The notes beneath the pieces are model-generated. The model worked only from the letters and a program-made list of their open reading frames with translations, searched no databases and had not been told where the DNA came from. Of a stretch of 64,000 nt of DNA, positions 7,302-15,860 are shown piece after piece. How positions within the stretch are numbered: the stretch's first letter is position 1; every line of letters begins with the position of its first letter. The DNA lies in NCBI GenBank assembly GCA_963842955.1, contig CAWJIJ010000005.1:1-64000 (forward strand). Reading direction: 5' to 3'. The DNA comes from JARFQW01 sp963842955 (GTDB lineage Bacteria > Pseudomonadota > Gammaproteobacteria > Steroidobacterales > XN24). Made by a program: the position numbers and the translations under genes.

Positions 7302-7421
7302 ACCGGTACCGGACGCCTCAGATGGAAGACGGAGAAGGCTGACTCAGACCCGCTGGTCTCGGCAATTCGCAAGGGTTACCTTGTCATTCCAAAATATCTT
7401 CGCCAGGTTCAGCTTCCAAAC

Positions 7422-7826
7422 ATGAACAACATCGAAACCATTGAAAAACTCTACGTGGACCTGGGCGCACGCGACTACGAAGGCGTGATGTCGTATCTGG
7501 CTGACGACATCGTCTGGATCGTGGCCGACAATTCGCCGTTGGCGGACCGCAGCCCGTATCACGGGCCGGCAGAAATGCGCTCAGGCGTCTTCGAACGATT
7601 GAGGGCCGGCTTCGACAAACTCGTCTTCGATGTTGACGAGATCTTCGAATGCGGCGGCGGCGAGAAAGTTGTGGCCCTCGGCTACTATTTCCTCAGGTTT
7701 CACGGGCAGGTCGAGGAGCGCAAAGCGCAAGTGGCCCACATCTGGACGATGCGCGAAGGTCGAGCCGTGAAGTTCCAACAGTATCTCGACACCCTGCAGG
7801 TTGCCCGCGACTCGGGGACGGTCTAG
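7422..7826 (+). CDS. SnoaL-like / ketosteroid-isomerase-fold protein
   Basis: A 134-aa NTF2-fold protein. It starts with the family pattern IETIEKLYVDLGARDYEGVMSYLADDIVW and has the central PYHGPAEMRSGVFERL and the closing IWTMREGRAVKFQQYLDT. Related proteins in the SnoaL_2/COG3631 group form small open-cone folds that bind hydrophobic ligands; some isomerise or hydrate substrates and many are uncharacterised. No catalytic assignment is possible. It begins 120 bp after the IS3-derived element, has no strong Shine-Dalgarno, and may have lost its native promoter to that insertion. The gene downstream is convergent. Confidence 0.75.
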   Translation: MNNIETIEKLYVDLGARDYEGVMSYLADDIVWIVADNSPLADRSPYHGPAEMRSGVFERLRAGFDKLVFDVDEIFECGGGEKVVALGYYFLRFHGQVEERKAQVAHIWTMREGRAVKFQQYLDTLQVARDSGTV

Positions 7827-7883
7827 GAATCAGGCTCTCTCGAAGCGTATCGACTCCTCGCTTGGAGTCCAGGCGCGAGCCCT

Positions 7884-8318
7884 TTACATCGCCGAACCGA
7901 CACCTTCCACGCGGAAAGTCAGGCTCCGCAGCGCCAGGCGCCCCCCGTCCGCTTCACCGCTTACATCCCAGGCGACCGCGCAGGCTCCAAGCAGGGTCCA
8001 TGATCGCATCCGACTCATCCTGCCCGGGTCCAGCACCTGGCGGATGTCGACGCGGTGACCGCTGCAGTCCGCGGCATCGAAGGTATGTGAGCCCGGCGCC
8101 AGTGCTTCCGCGTCCGTCAACGCTTCCGGCCACCAGAGGTTCAGGAACGCCGGGTCGATCCAGCCATCCTCCAGCGTGACGGTCGCCGAGCCGTCATCAG
8201 CCTGGACGAGCCGGGCGAAGGCGCCCCACTGCCTGCCGTCCGATTCGACGGTCAAGTCAGCCACCGCAGTTGGGGCTCCGGCCACCTGCAGAAAAAACAA
8301 GAAAAGAACGGGCCACAT
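7884..8318 (-). CDS. Hypothetical secreted protein
   Basis: A 144-aa protein with a short signal peptide (MWPVLFLFFLQVAGAPTAVA). A CCGGAG ribosome site lies about 8 nt before the ATG on the minus strand. The mature part is acidic with two cysteines (DAADCSGHR, GACAVAW) and a C-terminal ALRSLTFRVEGV that could be a closing beta strand. No family is recognised. It is co-directional with and downstream of the lipoprotein gene at 8543-10318 but separated from it by a strong terminator, so it is probably a separate transcript. Confidence 0.55.
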   Translation of the reverse strand: MWPVLFLFFLQVAGAPTAVADLTVESDGRQWGAFARLVQADDGSATVTLEDGWIDPAFLNLWWPEALTDAEALAPGSHTFDAADCSGHRVDIRQVLDPGRMSRMRSWTLLGACAVAWDVSGEADGGRLALRSLTFRVEGVGSAM

Positions 8319-8448
8319 GATCTGAACTCCGGTCGTGGGGCCAACGGGCGCTCACCCGTTGACGTTTCGAATCGACATCATCGTTTATCAAAATCCCCTT
8401 TGATGCGGGACGGGGTGACTGTGCCGGCGTCACAAGAAAAAAGGCGGG

Positions 8449-8478
8449 GCCCGAATCAGGCCCCGCCCTTGTCCCGCT
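8449..8478 (-). terminator. Rho-independent terminator
   Basis: A nine-base-pair stem GGCGGGGCC/GGCCCCGCC with a 7-nt loop is followed on the minus strand by TTTTTTCTTG. It lies 65 bp past the stop of the minus-strand lipoprotein gene and closes that transcript. Confidence 0.85.
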
Positions 8479-8542
8479 GGTCATCGTCTACGTCCCGGCT
8501 CGATTCACCCGAACGCAGTGATGTGCTTGCACCAGTATGCTG

Positions 8543-10318
8543 CTAGCGGGCGAGTCCCCGGCCACCGCAGGGGAACTTGTGCTCGCTGACCTGCACCGCC
8601 CAGTTGGCGAAGGGATTCTCGCTCTCCCGCGCATACTCGCCGGCGTAGTAGAATCGCTTACCTTCCGGATCGATTGCCATGCCGGAGTAGTCGCCCCAAC
8701 GGTTCGGGGCGGCCGGGTTCTGGAACGACCGGTAGGGCTCGGTGCCGACGGAAGTGATGACCTCATTGCGCATCGTGCCCGCCTGATCGCGGTTCTGGCG
8801 ACCCGTGACGGCGGTGCCCGGGAACATCGACGGGCTGCTGACGCTGTAGCCGACAGCCACGTTGCCGCAGCGGTCCGCGTCAATCGACGGGAACCAGCGA
8901 TGCACGCCGTCGGGTTGCGAGTACACACCGGCATCGGCCACGCCGTCGGTGCTGGACCCGGGCGTCACGGCCTCGGGGTCGATCTTGGCCCAGCGCACGC
9001 AGTTCACGACGCCGGTACCCGGATCGCAGGAGATGGTCTGCGCCGTGTAGAGGAAGCCATTGCGGTACTTCGTCTCCTGGCCACGCCAGTCGTTGCCGGC
9101 GAGCAGGGTGGCCGACCCAAGGTCGGTTGCCTGGGGCACGGGCACCGGGAAGCACGAGCCTCCCGGGCAGGGCACCCCGGAGGCCGTGGCGAGATTGACG
9201 TCGCCCTCGAGCACGAATTCGTCGTCGCCGAAGGGATCCGTCCAGGACCAGACCGAGTGGTTTTCGCCGTCGAAGACCTCGGTCATGATGTAGTGCGGAC
9301 CGCTCGTCGGGATCGTGCCGTCGTTGGCGCCGCGGAGGTTTGCGGGCTGCGGCGTGCTGTTGAAGTCCGGCACGAGCCGCTGAACGACCTGCAGCGGGTC
9401 ACCGGCCAGCAGGTTAGCCTTATTCACCGCGAACACCCGCCCGCCGACAAAGCCGGCGCCGAACTGGTTCGACCCGACATACACCGCGTCATGGCTCACG
9501 CCCATGTGCGGGAAGTCGAAGAACTCGCCGTTGACGTCCGTCGGGAAGGCGGCGCGGTGCCACGTGCCCAGCGGATCACCGCCGTCGGTGGCCGCGATGC
9601 AATAGTCAGTGCCGTTGCCATCCACGCCGATGATGAACTCTCCGGACAACTCGTCGTAGACGACATCGGGGTCGAAGGGACCGCCGGGCCCGCAGGCCGG
9701 ATCGACGCCCGCGAAGAAGGCGCTAAACGGCGTCGGTCCTATGAGCTCGTTGCCTTTCCGGTCAAAAATTGCGAACGAGACGTTGACCACGACAATGACG
9801 TGGTCAGGTCCGACGGCGATGTCCGGATCCGGCGGCACGGTGGCGCTGAAGGGGACAGGATCGTTGCAGCAGTTTTCCGCGCCGATCGCGTCCCAGCTGT
9901 TTTTGAGCTGTGGCCCCCGGAGGTTGCCGTTGCCCTTGCGCGGCTTGACCGGCGGGGCATTTTTTTGTGCGTTCGCGATGGCGGCATCGACCTGGGCGTC
10001 GCTCATCGGCCCTTCGATGCGCGCGCCGCCGGCCACACGCACCGCACCGTTCGCAGCCGTCGGCGGGGCGGCGACTTCGGGCAATGCGGTCATCTGCACC
10101 GAGTCGACGGCCGAGGAGACGTACGTGGCGCGATCGCCGGTCACCCGGATTATTCGGTTCTTGTCGGCCTTGTTGCGCTTGACGACCTCGACGGGCGCGG
10201 TCATGGCCGGCCGAAGAGCCGTGTTTTTAGTCGCGGTGACGACCTGGTCACCCGGCGTGGAGCAGCCCGCCAGTACGGTCAGTGACAGACTGACTGCTGT
10301 AATTGAAAAACGATTCAT
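8543..10318 (-). CDS. Secreted lipoprotein, probable beta-propeller
   Basis: A 591-aa protein with a lipoprotein signal (SLTVLAGC, lipid-modified Cys19) and a strong GGGGGAA ribosome site. After a ~120-residue linker the sequence becomes rich in Gly, Asp and aromatic residues, with repeated segments such as DPDIAVGPDHVIVVVN, FFDFPHMGVSHDAVYVGSNQ and WFPSIDADRCGNVAVGYS. These resemble blades of sialidase-like or WD-type propellers seen in uncharacterised exoproteins. Paired cysteines (ENCCND, PCPGGSC) suggest disulfides. No catalytic motif is recognised. It probably sits on the outer membrane or is exported. It is transcribed alone, with a terminator at 8449-8478. Confidence 0.7.
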   Translation of the reverse strand: MNRFSITAVSLSLTVLAGCSTPGDQVVTATKNTALRPAMTAPVEVVKRNKADKNRIIRVTGDRATYVSSAVDSVQMTALPEVAAPPTAANGAVRVAGGARIEGPMSDAQVDAAIANAQKNAPPVKPRKGNGNLRGPQLKNSWDAIGAENCCNDPVPFSATVPPDPDIAVGPDHVIVVVNVSFAIFDRKGNELIGPTPFSAFFAGVDPACGPGGPFDPDVVYDELSGEFIIGVDGNGTDYCIAATDGGDPLGTWHRAAFPTDVNGEFFDFPHMGVSHDAVYVGSNQFGAGFVGGRVFAVNKANLLAGDPLQVVQRLVPDFNSTPQPANLRGANDGTIPTSGPHYIMTEVFDGENHSVWSWTDPFGDDEFVLEGDVNLATASGVPCPGGSCFPVPVPQATDLGSATLLAGNDWRGQETKYRNGFLYTAQTISCDPGTGVVNCVRWAKIDPEAVTPGSSTDGVADAGVYSQPDGVHRWFPSIDADRCGNVAVGYSVSSPSMFPGTAVTGRQNRDQAGTMRNEVITSVGTEPYRSFQNPAAPNRWGDYSGMAIDPEGKRFYYAGEYARESENPFANWAVQVSEHKFPCGGRGLAR

Positions 10319-10902
10319 TCAGAGATTCCCCCCAGTTCAAGGCTTTTGTTGCAGGTCGCGCTTCTTCGTTATTCGTCGCGCGATTGCGACGTCATCTGCC
10401 GCCCCGGCCCGTCCTGTGGATCGATCCGGGGGTGAGTCAGATGCCGTGTTGATTTGCCGGTCGAATACCGTCGTGATGGCACGTATGCCGTGCCAACGCA
10501 ATGTGCCGAGACGGTGATGTCGTTCCGAAGTGCTGGTCGTCCATCTCGCGACGAGAAAGCCCGAGTGCCCCCTGTCGAGCCAGCATGTCAGAGCTTAGTC
10601 GGTCAATTCACAGAATGCTTGTTGCGTTGCAATAGCCCGAATCGGAGCCAATAGTTATGTGTAAGCCCCCGCCGACGCGGAGAGGCAGGCGATTTCCATG
10701 GCGCTGACCGTAGCCCTGAACTCGAGCATGGCTTGATGTGGAAAATTGAGCATATGGAGGTCGCCACGATGGGCTATAGCTGACAAACGGGTCCAGAAGG
10801 AGAGCAACGATGACGACGTGCTTTTGGGGTCAGTGCGATTGCGCCGAGCAGCAGCCCGGTAGCCAGCATTCCAGGATCAAGTGCGGAACTTAGGGTGCCT
10901 GT
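10319..10902. other. Intergenic stretch without a firm gene
   Basis: About 580 bp between the lipoprotein gene and an IS3 fragment. A 27-codon ORF at 10810-10893 (+) has an excellent AAGGAG ribosome site and three Cys residues (MTTCFWGQCDCAEQQPG). In the opposite direction the same bases read SALDPGMLATGLLLGAIALT followed by PKARRHR, which resembles a C-terminal membrane anchor cut off by the IS fragment. The two readings exclude each other and neither can be proven. Confidence 0.3.
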
Positions 10903-11165
10903 TGTAGTGGTCTCGATTTACCGGACGCTGGGTTAAGACAACACGGCCATCCTCTCGTACTCACAGGGTGAGCGATAGCCGATTGTCGAGTGCATGCGGA
11001 TCCGATTGTAGAACCGCTCGATATAGTCCCTGATCTCATCACCGGCTTGCTGACGGGTCACGAACCGCCGGTGATGAGCGAACTCGCTCTTAAGGGTCGA
11101 GAAGAAGCTCTCGATGGGGGCATTGTCAAAGCAATCACCAGGGCGGCCCATGCCAAGACGGTGGC
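10903..11165 (-). pseudogene. IS3-family orfB, C-terminal fragment with right inverted repeat
   Basis: The minus strand encodes GDCFDNAPIESFFSTLKSEF (with the catalytic Glu of the DDE triad), then HHRRFVTRQQ, YIERFYNRIRMHSTIGYRSP and the stop at 10933. The IS terminus follows (TGGTCTCGATTT at about 10908-10919). It is the same IS as the deleted element at 6834-7301, sharing the orfB tail almost exactly. The upstream three quarters of orfB are missing; the break is near 11160. Confidence 0.8.
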
Positions 11166-11304
11166 AACCCGAAGAGGTGCCGCCTTCGCATGCCAATGCG
11201 GCCGACGCCGGTTTGCCCCGGTTGATGCCGATGCGCGACGATGAGCCCCGGCCTGAACGGGCGGCCGGCTTCTGGGCCGATTTCTCCATGCCCACCGAGT
11301 ATTC

Positions 11305-12267
11305 ATGATCGAAATCACCGGCACGTTCGGCAGTATCCTGGAGGACTGGCTCGCCAGCCTGGGTCTTGCCGCGGACCGCGAACCCGGGGACCGCCGGGCG
11401 TCACCGGACTCAGTGTCCCTGGCGCAGTGGACGGAACAAGTCCGGTCCGCGGTCGCGCTCGCCCCGGGCCCGGCGCGCGGCCTGGACATCGGCGCACGGG
11501 TGCAGCTGGCCCACACGGGACCCCTCGGATACCTGGTGGTCAACAGCAAGACTCTGGGAGAACTGCTCGAGACCTACCTGCTGCTCGAGAAGTGGTTCTA
11601 TGGTCAGAACTGGGCTTCGTGGAGCGCCAGCGAAACAACGTTCGAAATCGCCTGGGACCAGAGCAAGGGGTTGCCCGATCGGCTGATCGAACAGCTCCAC
11701 GCCATGGCCTTCCTCACGGTCGTGCGGGAGTCCTGTCCGACCGCCGGGAACCCGCTGACCGTCGATGTCATGAACGATGAAGCCGGCGAGAGGGGCGCCT
11801 ATGAGCGGGCATTCGGTTGCCCGGTGAGGTTCGGGCAAGCTGTTCTGCGCTTGGTCTTCCCCCCGGCTGCACTGAATGCGCCGGTGGAAATCCGACATTC
11901 GTCGATTGGTGCCGTATCCAGGAATTGCCAACGTACGCTGCGCGAGGCGTATCCGGGCGCGACAAAGTTCGTTCGGACCGTGCAGGAAACGATCCTGCAT
12001 TACCTCCCGATGGGCGCGCCGGTAGATTCGGTGGCCGCGGCCCTGAACCTGTCGCGGCGCACACTGCAGCGGCGCCTGCGTCATGCCGGCTGCACCTACC
12101 GGCAACTCCTGAACGGGATACGGGAGCGGCATGCGGCATGCCTGCTGGCGGATCAGCAGATCGATCTGAAGGATGCGGCTTTTCTGCTCGGCTACTCGGA
12201 GCAGAGCGCCTTCAATCACGCCTATCGGCGCTGGACCGGGACGTCTCCCATGGAGGCGCGCCGCTGA
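11305..12267 (+). CDS. AraC-family transcriptional regulator
   Basis: A 320-aa regulator with an N-terminal arabinose-binding-like domain of the OruR/PF12625 type (RGLDIGARVQLAHTGPLGYL, SKTLGELLETYLLLEKWF) and a C-terminal AraC/XylS double helix-turn-helix. The first helix-turn-helix reads PVDSVAAALNLSRRTLQRRL, the second LKDAAFLLGYSEQSAFNHAY followed by RRWTGTSPMEARR. Length is normal. It lies 99 bp upstream of and co-directional with the fatty-acid-hydroxylase gene, so it is a likely local activator of that pair. The IS3 fragment ends only ~140 bp before its start, so its own promoter may be altered. Confidence 0.88.
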   Translation: MIEITGTFGSILEDWLASLGLAADREPGDRRASPDSVSLAQWTEQVRSAVALAPGPARGLDIGARVQLAHTGPLGYLVVNSKTLGELLETYLLLEKWFYGQNWASWSASETTFEIAWDQSKGLPDRLIEQLHAMAFLTVVRESCPTAGNPLTVDVMNDEAGERGAYERAFGCPVRFGQAVLRLVFPPAALNAPVEIRHSSIGAVSRNCQRTLREAYPGATKFVRTVQETILHYLPMGAPVDSVAAALNLSRRTLQRRLRHAGCTYRQLLNGIRERHAACLLADQQIDLKDAAFLLGYSEQSAFNHAYRRWTGTSPMEARR

Positions 12268-12366
12268 CCGGGCCAGATCTCCTTGCCGGTTTGGCACCGA
12301 TTATCAATACAGCGCCGTCGGCCCTGCTTATCATCGTTCGTCAATCGATAGGTCCGAGGCCCGCTC

Positions 12367-13374
12367 ATGGACGTGTTCGCCAGTCTACAAATCTCGACCC
12401 TCGCCAGGGACGGCTTCGCTTTGCTGCCGGTAAGTCAGGTTCTGACGCTCCTCGCTTTGCCGCTTGCCCTGCTGCTGGCGGCGTTCGAGTGGCGGCACTT
12501 TCGCGGTACCGATGTGTTCGAATTCAGGGACACCTTGGCCAGCGTCGTGATGGGCGTGGGCTACATCCTGGTCGCGGAGGGCATCGTGGTGATTGCCGTC
12601 GTCGTGCCCGTTTTCGAGTGGCTCTACCAGTACAGGCTGATGACCCAGGCAATCTCGCCGCTGAGCCTCCTGGTACTTTTCCTGGTGGTTGATCTGTGTT
12701 TCTACCTGTTCCACCTGGCGGCCCACCGGGTCCGGTTCATGTGGGGTGTGCACGAAGTCCATCACGCGTCCGAGCACTTCAATTTCACCGTGGCTTTCAG
12801 GCAAAGCATCCTTTATGCCTTCGTAGGCGTGTACGCTTTTTTCATACCGGCTGTGCTGCTGGGATTCCCGCCGGAATGGGTCCTGGGAACCCTCGCCGTC
12901 AATCTTCTCTATCAGCTGCTGATGCACACGCAATGGGTGGGGCGCCTGCCGGCCCCGGTCGAGTGGTTGTTCAACACGCCGTCGAACCACAGCGTGCACC
13001 ACGCGCGCAATCCCCGCTACGTCGACCGCAACATGGGCGGTGTCTTGATGATTTGGGATCACCTGTTCGGCACGTATGCCGCGGAAGACCCCGAGGAGCC
13101 CCCCGACTACGGCGTGGTCAGCCAGATCGACAGGCCGCCGAGCTACAATCCGGTGGTCCTGACCTTCCGGGAGTATGCGAGGATCATTGCTGACATCGCT
13201 CCGCCCGGGCCGCTGGCGCAGCGCCTGAAGCACCTCTGGGGTCCGCCGGAATGGGAACGGCCGCCGGCCTCATTGGCTGCCGGCACTGTCCACGAGCGGG
13301 ATGGCCCCACGGGCGCCGAGAGCATTCCGCACGGCGTGTTGAACCTGGCGGATCGCCCGGGAGCTTCCCCATAA
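12367..13374 (+). CDS. Sterol desaturase / fatty acid hydroxylase family membrane di-iron oxygenase (AGMO-like)
   Basis: A 335-aa integral membrane enzyme with four or five hydrophobic segments and the eight-histidine di-iron signature: HLAAHR (HxxxH), HEVHH (HxxHH) and NHSVHHARN (HxxHH). The segment HEVHHASEHFNFTVAFRQS closely follows the pattern seen in alkylglycerol monooxygenase (TMEM195/AGMO) and its bacterial relatives. In animals AGMO cleaves ether lipids using O2 and tetrahydrobiopterin; bacterial relatives are mostly uncharacterised. The next gene, an AGPS-like flavoprotein, starts inside this gene's last 124 bp in another frame. Co-occurrence with AGPS suggests ether-lipid chemistry, which is inference. 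The substrate could instead be a sterol or carotenoid. Confidence 0.85.
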   Translation: MDVFASLQISTLARDGFALLPVSQVLTLLALPLALLLAAFEWRHFRGTDVFEFRDTLASVVMGVGYILVAEGIVVIAVVVPVFEWLYQYRLMTQAISPLSLLVLFLVVDLCFYLFHLAAHRVRFMWGVHEVHHASEHFNFTVAFRQSILYAFVGVYAFFIPAVLLGFPPEWVLGTLAVNLLYQLLMHTQWVGRLPAPVEWLFNTPSNHSVHHARNPRYVDRNMGGVLMIWDHLFGTYAAEDPEEPPDYGVVSQIDRPPSYNPVVLTFREYARIIADIAPPGPLAQRLKHLWGPPEWERPPASLAAGTVHERDGPTGAESIPHGVLNLADRPGASP

Positions 13375-15086
13375 ACGACAAGGCCACACTCTCCCGCCGG
13401 CCGCCACGCCGCTTCTGGGGCTGGGGCCAAGCGGATGCCGCCCTCGATGACCGCGAGCAGGCCACTGTCCGGGCCATGGCCAAGACCTTGGGCGTGGCCT
13501 TCGACCCCGGTCCCGAGCCCCGTGCGGGCGATTTCTCCCTGCCGGCGCCGCGAATCCCGCCTCCCCCGGTGCTGGCCGATGCCTTTTCGGCCACGCCGAT
13601 GGATCGTCTCAATCACTGCTCGGGGAAGAGCTACGCCGACTGCGCACGAATGTGGCTGCGCACGCCGCCGTCTCCGCCGGACTGGGTCGCTTTCCCGGAA
13701 GATCATCAGGCCATTGCCGACATTCTCGACTGGGCCCAGTCCAACAACGTTGCGGTGATCCCCTACGGCGGGGGAAGCAGCGTCTGCGGCGGTGTCGAAA
13801 CGGCGGTTGGCGATGGCTACGCGGCCGTTCTCTCCCTCGACATGGAGCGCCTCAATCGCGTCCTTGACGTCGATGCGGCCAGTCGCGCGGCGCGGATCCA
13901 GGCCGGAGCCCTGGGACCGGAGCTCGAAGCCCAGCTCCGGGACCACGACCTCACGCTACGTCACTTCCCGCAGAGCTTCGAGTTTTCGTCGCTGGGTGGC
14001 TGGATCGCCACCCGCGCCGGCGGGCACTACGCCACGCAGCACACCCACATCGACGACTTCGTCGAGTCCACGAGCATGGTCACGCCGGCCGGTGCCATGC
14101 ACACGCGCCGGCTGCCGGGCTCCGGCGCCGGCCCGGCGCCCGATCGCCTGGTCATTGGTTCCGAGGGCATTCTTGGCGTGCTCACCGAGGCCTGGGTCCG
14201 TCTCCAGGCGCGTCCCGTCTATCGGGCCTCCGCTACGGTGCGTTTTGCCGACTACCCCGCCGCCGTGGGCTGTGTGCGCGCCTTGTCGCAATCAGGGCTC
14301 AACCCGAGCAACTGTCGTCTCCTGGATGCGGCCGAAACCGTTTTCGCCGGCGTCGGTGACGGTCGCCACCCGATACTGGTTCTGGCCTTCGAGTCCGCCG
14401 ACCATCCTCTGCACGGCTGGATGGAACGGGCCCTGGAACTGGTGGCGGATCATGACGGGGAATACGACACCGACGGGGTCCGGCGCTCGATGTCGTCCCG
14501 GGACAGCCACGAACATCGCACCGGCGCAGCGGGCGCCTGGCGGGAAGCCTTCCTGCGCATGCCGTACTGGCGCGATCCATTGGTGGGCTGCGGCGTCATC
14601 CTGGACACCTTCGAGACCGCGGTCACATGGGACCGGTTCGAGGCCTTCTACACGGACATCACGAAGCAGATCGGAAGCGCGATCAGAAGCATCACCGGCC
14701 AGGAGTTCCTGCTGTCCTGCCGCTTGACCCACGTCTACCCGGACGGTGCTGCCCCGTATTTCACCTTTGCCACTCGTGCAGCGGACGGGACAGTTGCCAG
14801 CGCGCTCGCCTGCTGGAGGGAGATCAAGCTGGCAGCCAACGAAGCGGTCGTGTCCCTTGGCGGCACCATCACACACCATCACGCGGTCGGGCGCGATCAT
14901 CGCAGTGGCTATGATCGCGAAGCCGATCCGTTGTTCCGCCGGATGTTAGCGGCCGCCAAACAGGCCGTCGATCCCCGGGGCATACTTAACCCCGGCGTGC
15001 TCATCGATCTGGCCGATAGAGCGACAGGGCAGACCGGCGCCTTGGCCGGCGACAGTTCGCCCCGCCTCAGGCGCGGGAATTCGTGA
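13251..15086 (+). CDS. FAD-binding oxidoreductase, alkylglycerone-phosphate-synthase-like
   Basis: A 611-aa flavoprotein of the VAO/GlcD superfamily. The N-terminus carries RRFWGWGQ, reminiscent of AGPS proteins. The FAD-binding PP-loop region reads VIPYGGGSSVCGGVE; further family features are SFEFSSLGGWIATRAGGHYA, VIGSEGILGVLTEAWVRL and the C-terminal GGTITHHHAVGRDH, matching the AGPS HHH motif. AGPS swaps the acyl chain of acyl-DHAP for a fatty alcohol to make the ether bond; many bacterial members are only annotated as FAD oxidases. The ATG at 13251 is the only normal start before the conserved RFWGWG motif. It gives a 124-bp overlap with the AGMO-like gene, implying tight coupling. Reaction not proven. 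Confidence 0.8.
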   Translation: MGTAAGLIGCRHCPRAGWPHGRREHSARRVEPGGSPGSFPINDKATLSRRPPRRFWGWGQADAALDDREQATVRAMAKTLGVAFDPGPEPRAGDFSLPAPRIPPPPVLADAFSATPMDRLNHCSGKSYADCARMWLRTPPSPPDWVAFPEDHQAIADILDWAQSNNVAVIPYGGGSSVCGGVETAVGDGYAAVLSLDMERLNRVLDVDAASRAARIQAGALGPELEAQLRDHDLTLRHFPQSFEFSSLGGWIATRAGGHYATQHTHIDDFVESTSMVTPAGAMHTRRLPGSGAGPAPDRLVIGSEGILGVLTEAWVRLQARPVYRASATVRFADYPAAVGCVRALSQSGLNPSNCRLLDAAETVFAGVGDGRHPILVLAFESADHPLHGWMERALELVADHDGEYDTDGVRRSMSSRDSHEHRTGAAGAWREAFLRMPYWRDPLVGCGVILDTFETAVTWDRFEAFYTDITKQIGSAIRSITGQEFLLSCRLTHVYPDGAAPYFTFATRAADGTVASALACWREIKLAANEAVVSLGGTITHHHAVGRDHRSGYDREADPLFRRMLAAAKQAVDPRGILNPGVLIDLADRATGQTGALAGDSSPRLRRGNS

Positions 15087-15183
15087 CGGGCTCGGCCGGA
15101 GCCTCACAGGCTTCCGGGTCCAGCCTCACTCGCCTGTCTGACCGGTCACCGTTAAGGGCCTGTCTCAGCGTCGTCGGAGGCGC

Positions 15184-15443
15184 GTCACCGCTCCCGCGCA
15201 TCCATGCGCTCCGCGGAATTAGTGCGTCCTTGCACGTCACCGCTCCCGCGCATCCATGCGCTCCGCGGAATTAGTGCGTCCTTGCACGTCACCGCTCCCG
15301 CGCATCCATGCGCTCCGCGGAATTAGTGCATCCTTGCACGTCACCGCTCCCGCGCATCCGTGCGCTCCGCGGAATTAGTGCATCCTTGCACGTCACCGCT
15401 CCCGCGCATCCGTGCGCTCCGCGGAATTAGTGCATCCTTGCAC
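15184..15443. repeat. Five 52-bp tandem repeats, each with palindromes
   Basis: Exact 52-bp periodicity: units begin GTCACCGCTCCCGCGCATCC at 15184, 15236, 15288, 15340 and 15392, with a truncated sixth start at 15444. Each unit holds the palindromes GCGCATCCATGCGC and TCCGCGGA. Units 1-3 carry CCATGCGC while units 4-5 carry CCGTGCGC, which keeps a five-pair stem. Units 1-2 end GTGCGTCCTTGCAC and units 3-5 GTGCATCCTTGCAC, so mutations spread along the array. No protein-coding sense is evident. Confidence 0.92.
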
Positions 15444-15860
15444 GTCACCGCCGGCATCGAAGCGCCGGCGGTCATTGACCGGACCCTCGCGTACCTCGTC
15501 CGTTAAGCCGGCGCCGTCGATCCCGCGCATCCGGGCCGCGCGCCGCCCGAGCCGGATCGCCTGATCTGACCAGCGCTGCGGCACCTGCTGCTCCCGGCCG
15601 TCCAGGCCGCCCAGACGGCTTCGACCGAGCCGCCCAGCCCGCTGCCGCCCGGCCCCCAACGCCGCCGTCGGGTCCCCCAGCTCACGTAAGGCCGCTTGTA
15701 CGTCCTATCCGCCGATGGAAATTCGGCCACGCCTACCTGGCCTCGCGCGGCAGCAGGCCGCGACGTTCCAGTTCACGTCGGACCCGGTGACGGATGCGTT
15801 CGAGCAGAGCTACCAATTTTCGGCCGGTCGGTCAGGTCCCGCTCGCCCGGTTCATTGCAT
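15444..15860. other. Gene-free stretch with transposase-like debris and a ~60-bp repeat
   Basis: No complete gene is seen. On the minus strand about 15735-15830 reads LVALLERIRHRVRRELERRG followed by LLPREAR, similar to the middle of IS91-type transposases. Positions 15651-15710 match 19322-19382 at most positions (core CGTAAGGCCGCTTGTACGTC here). The stretch seems to be decayed mobile DNA downstream of the TIR-STAND gene. Confidence 0.45.

Noticed and set aside
15184..15443. CRISPR array
   Set aside because: The 52-bp units are contiguous with no variable spacers, and no cas genes are in the window.
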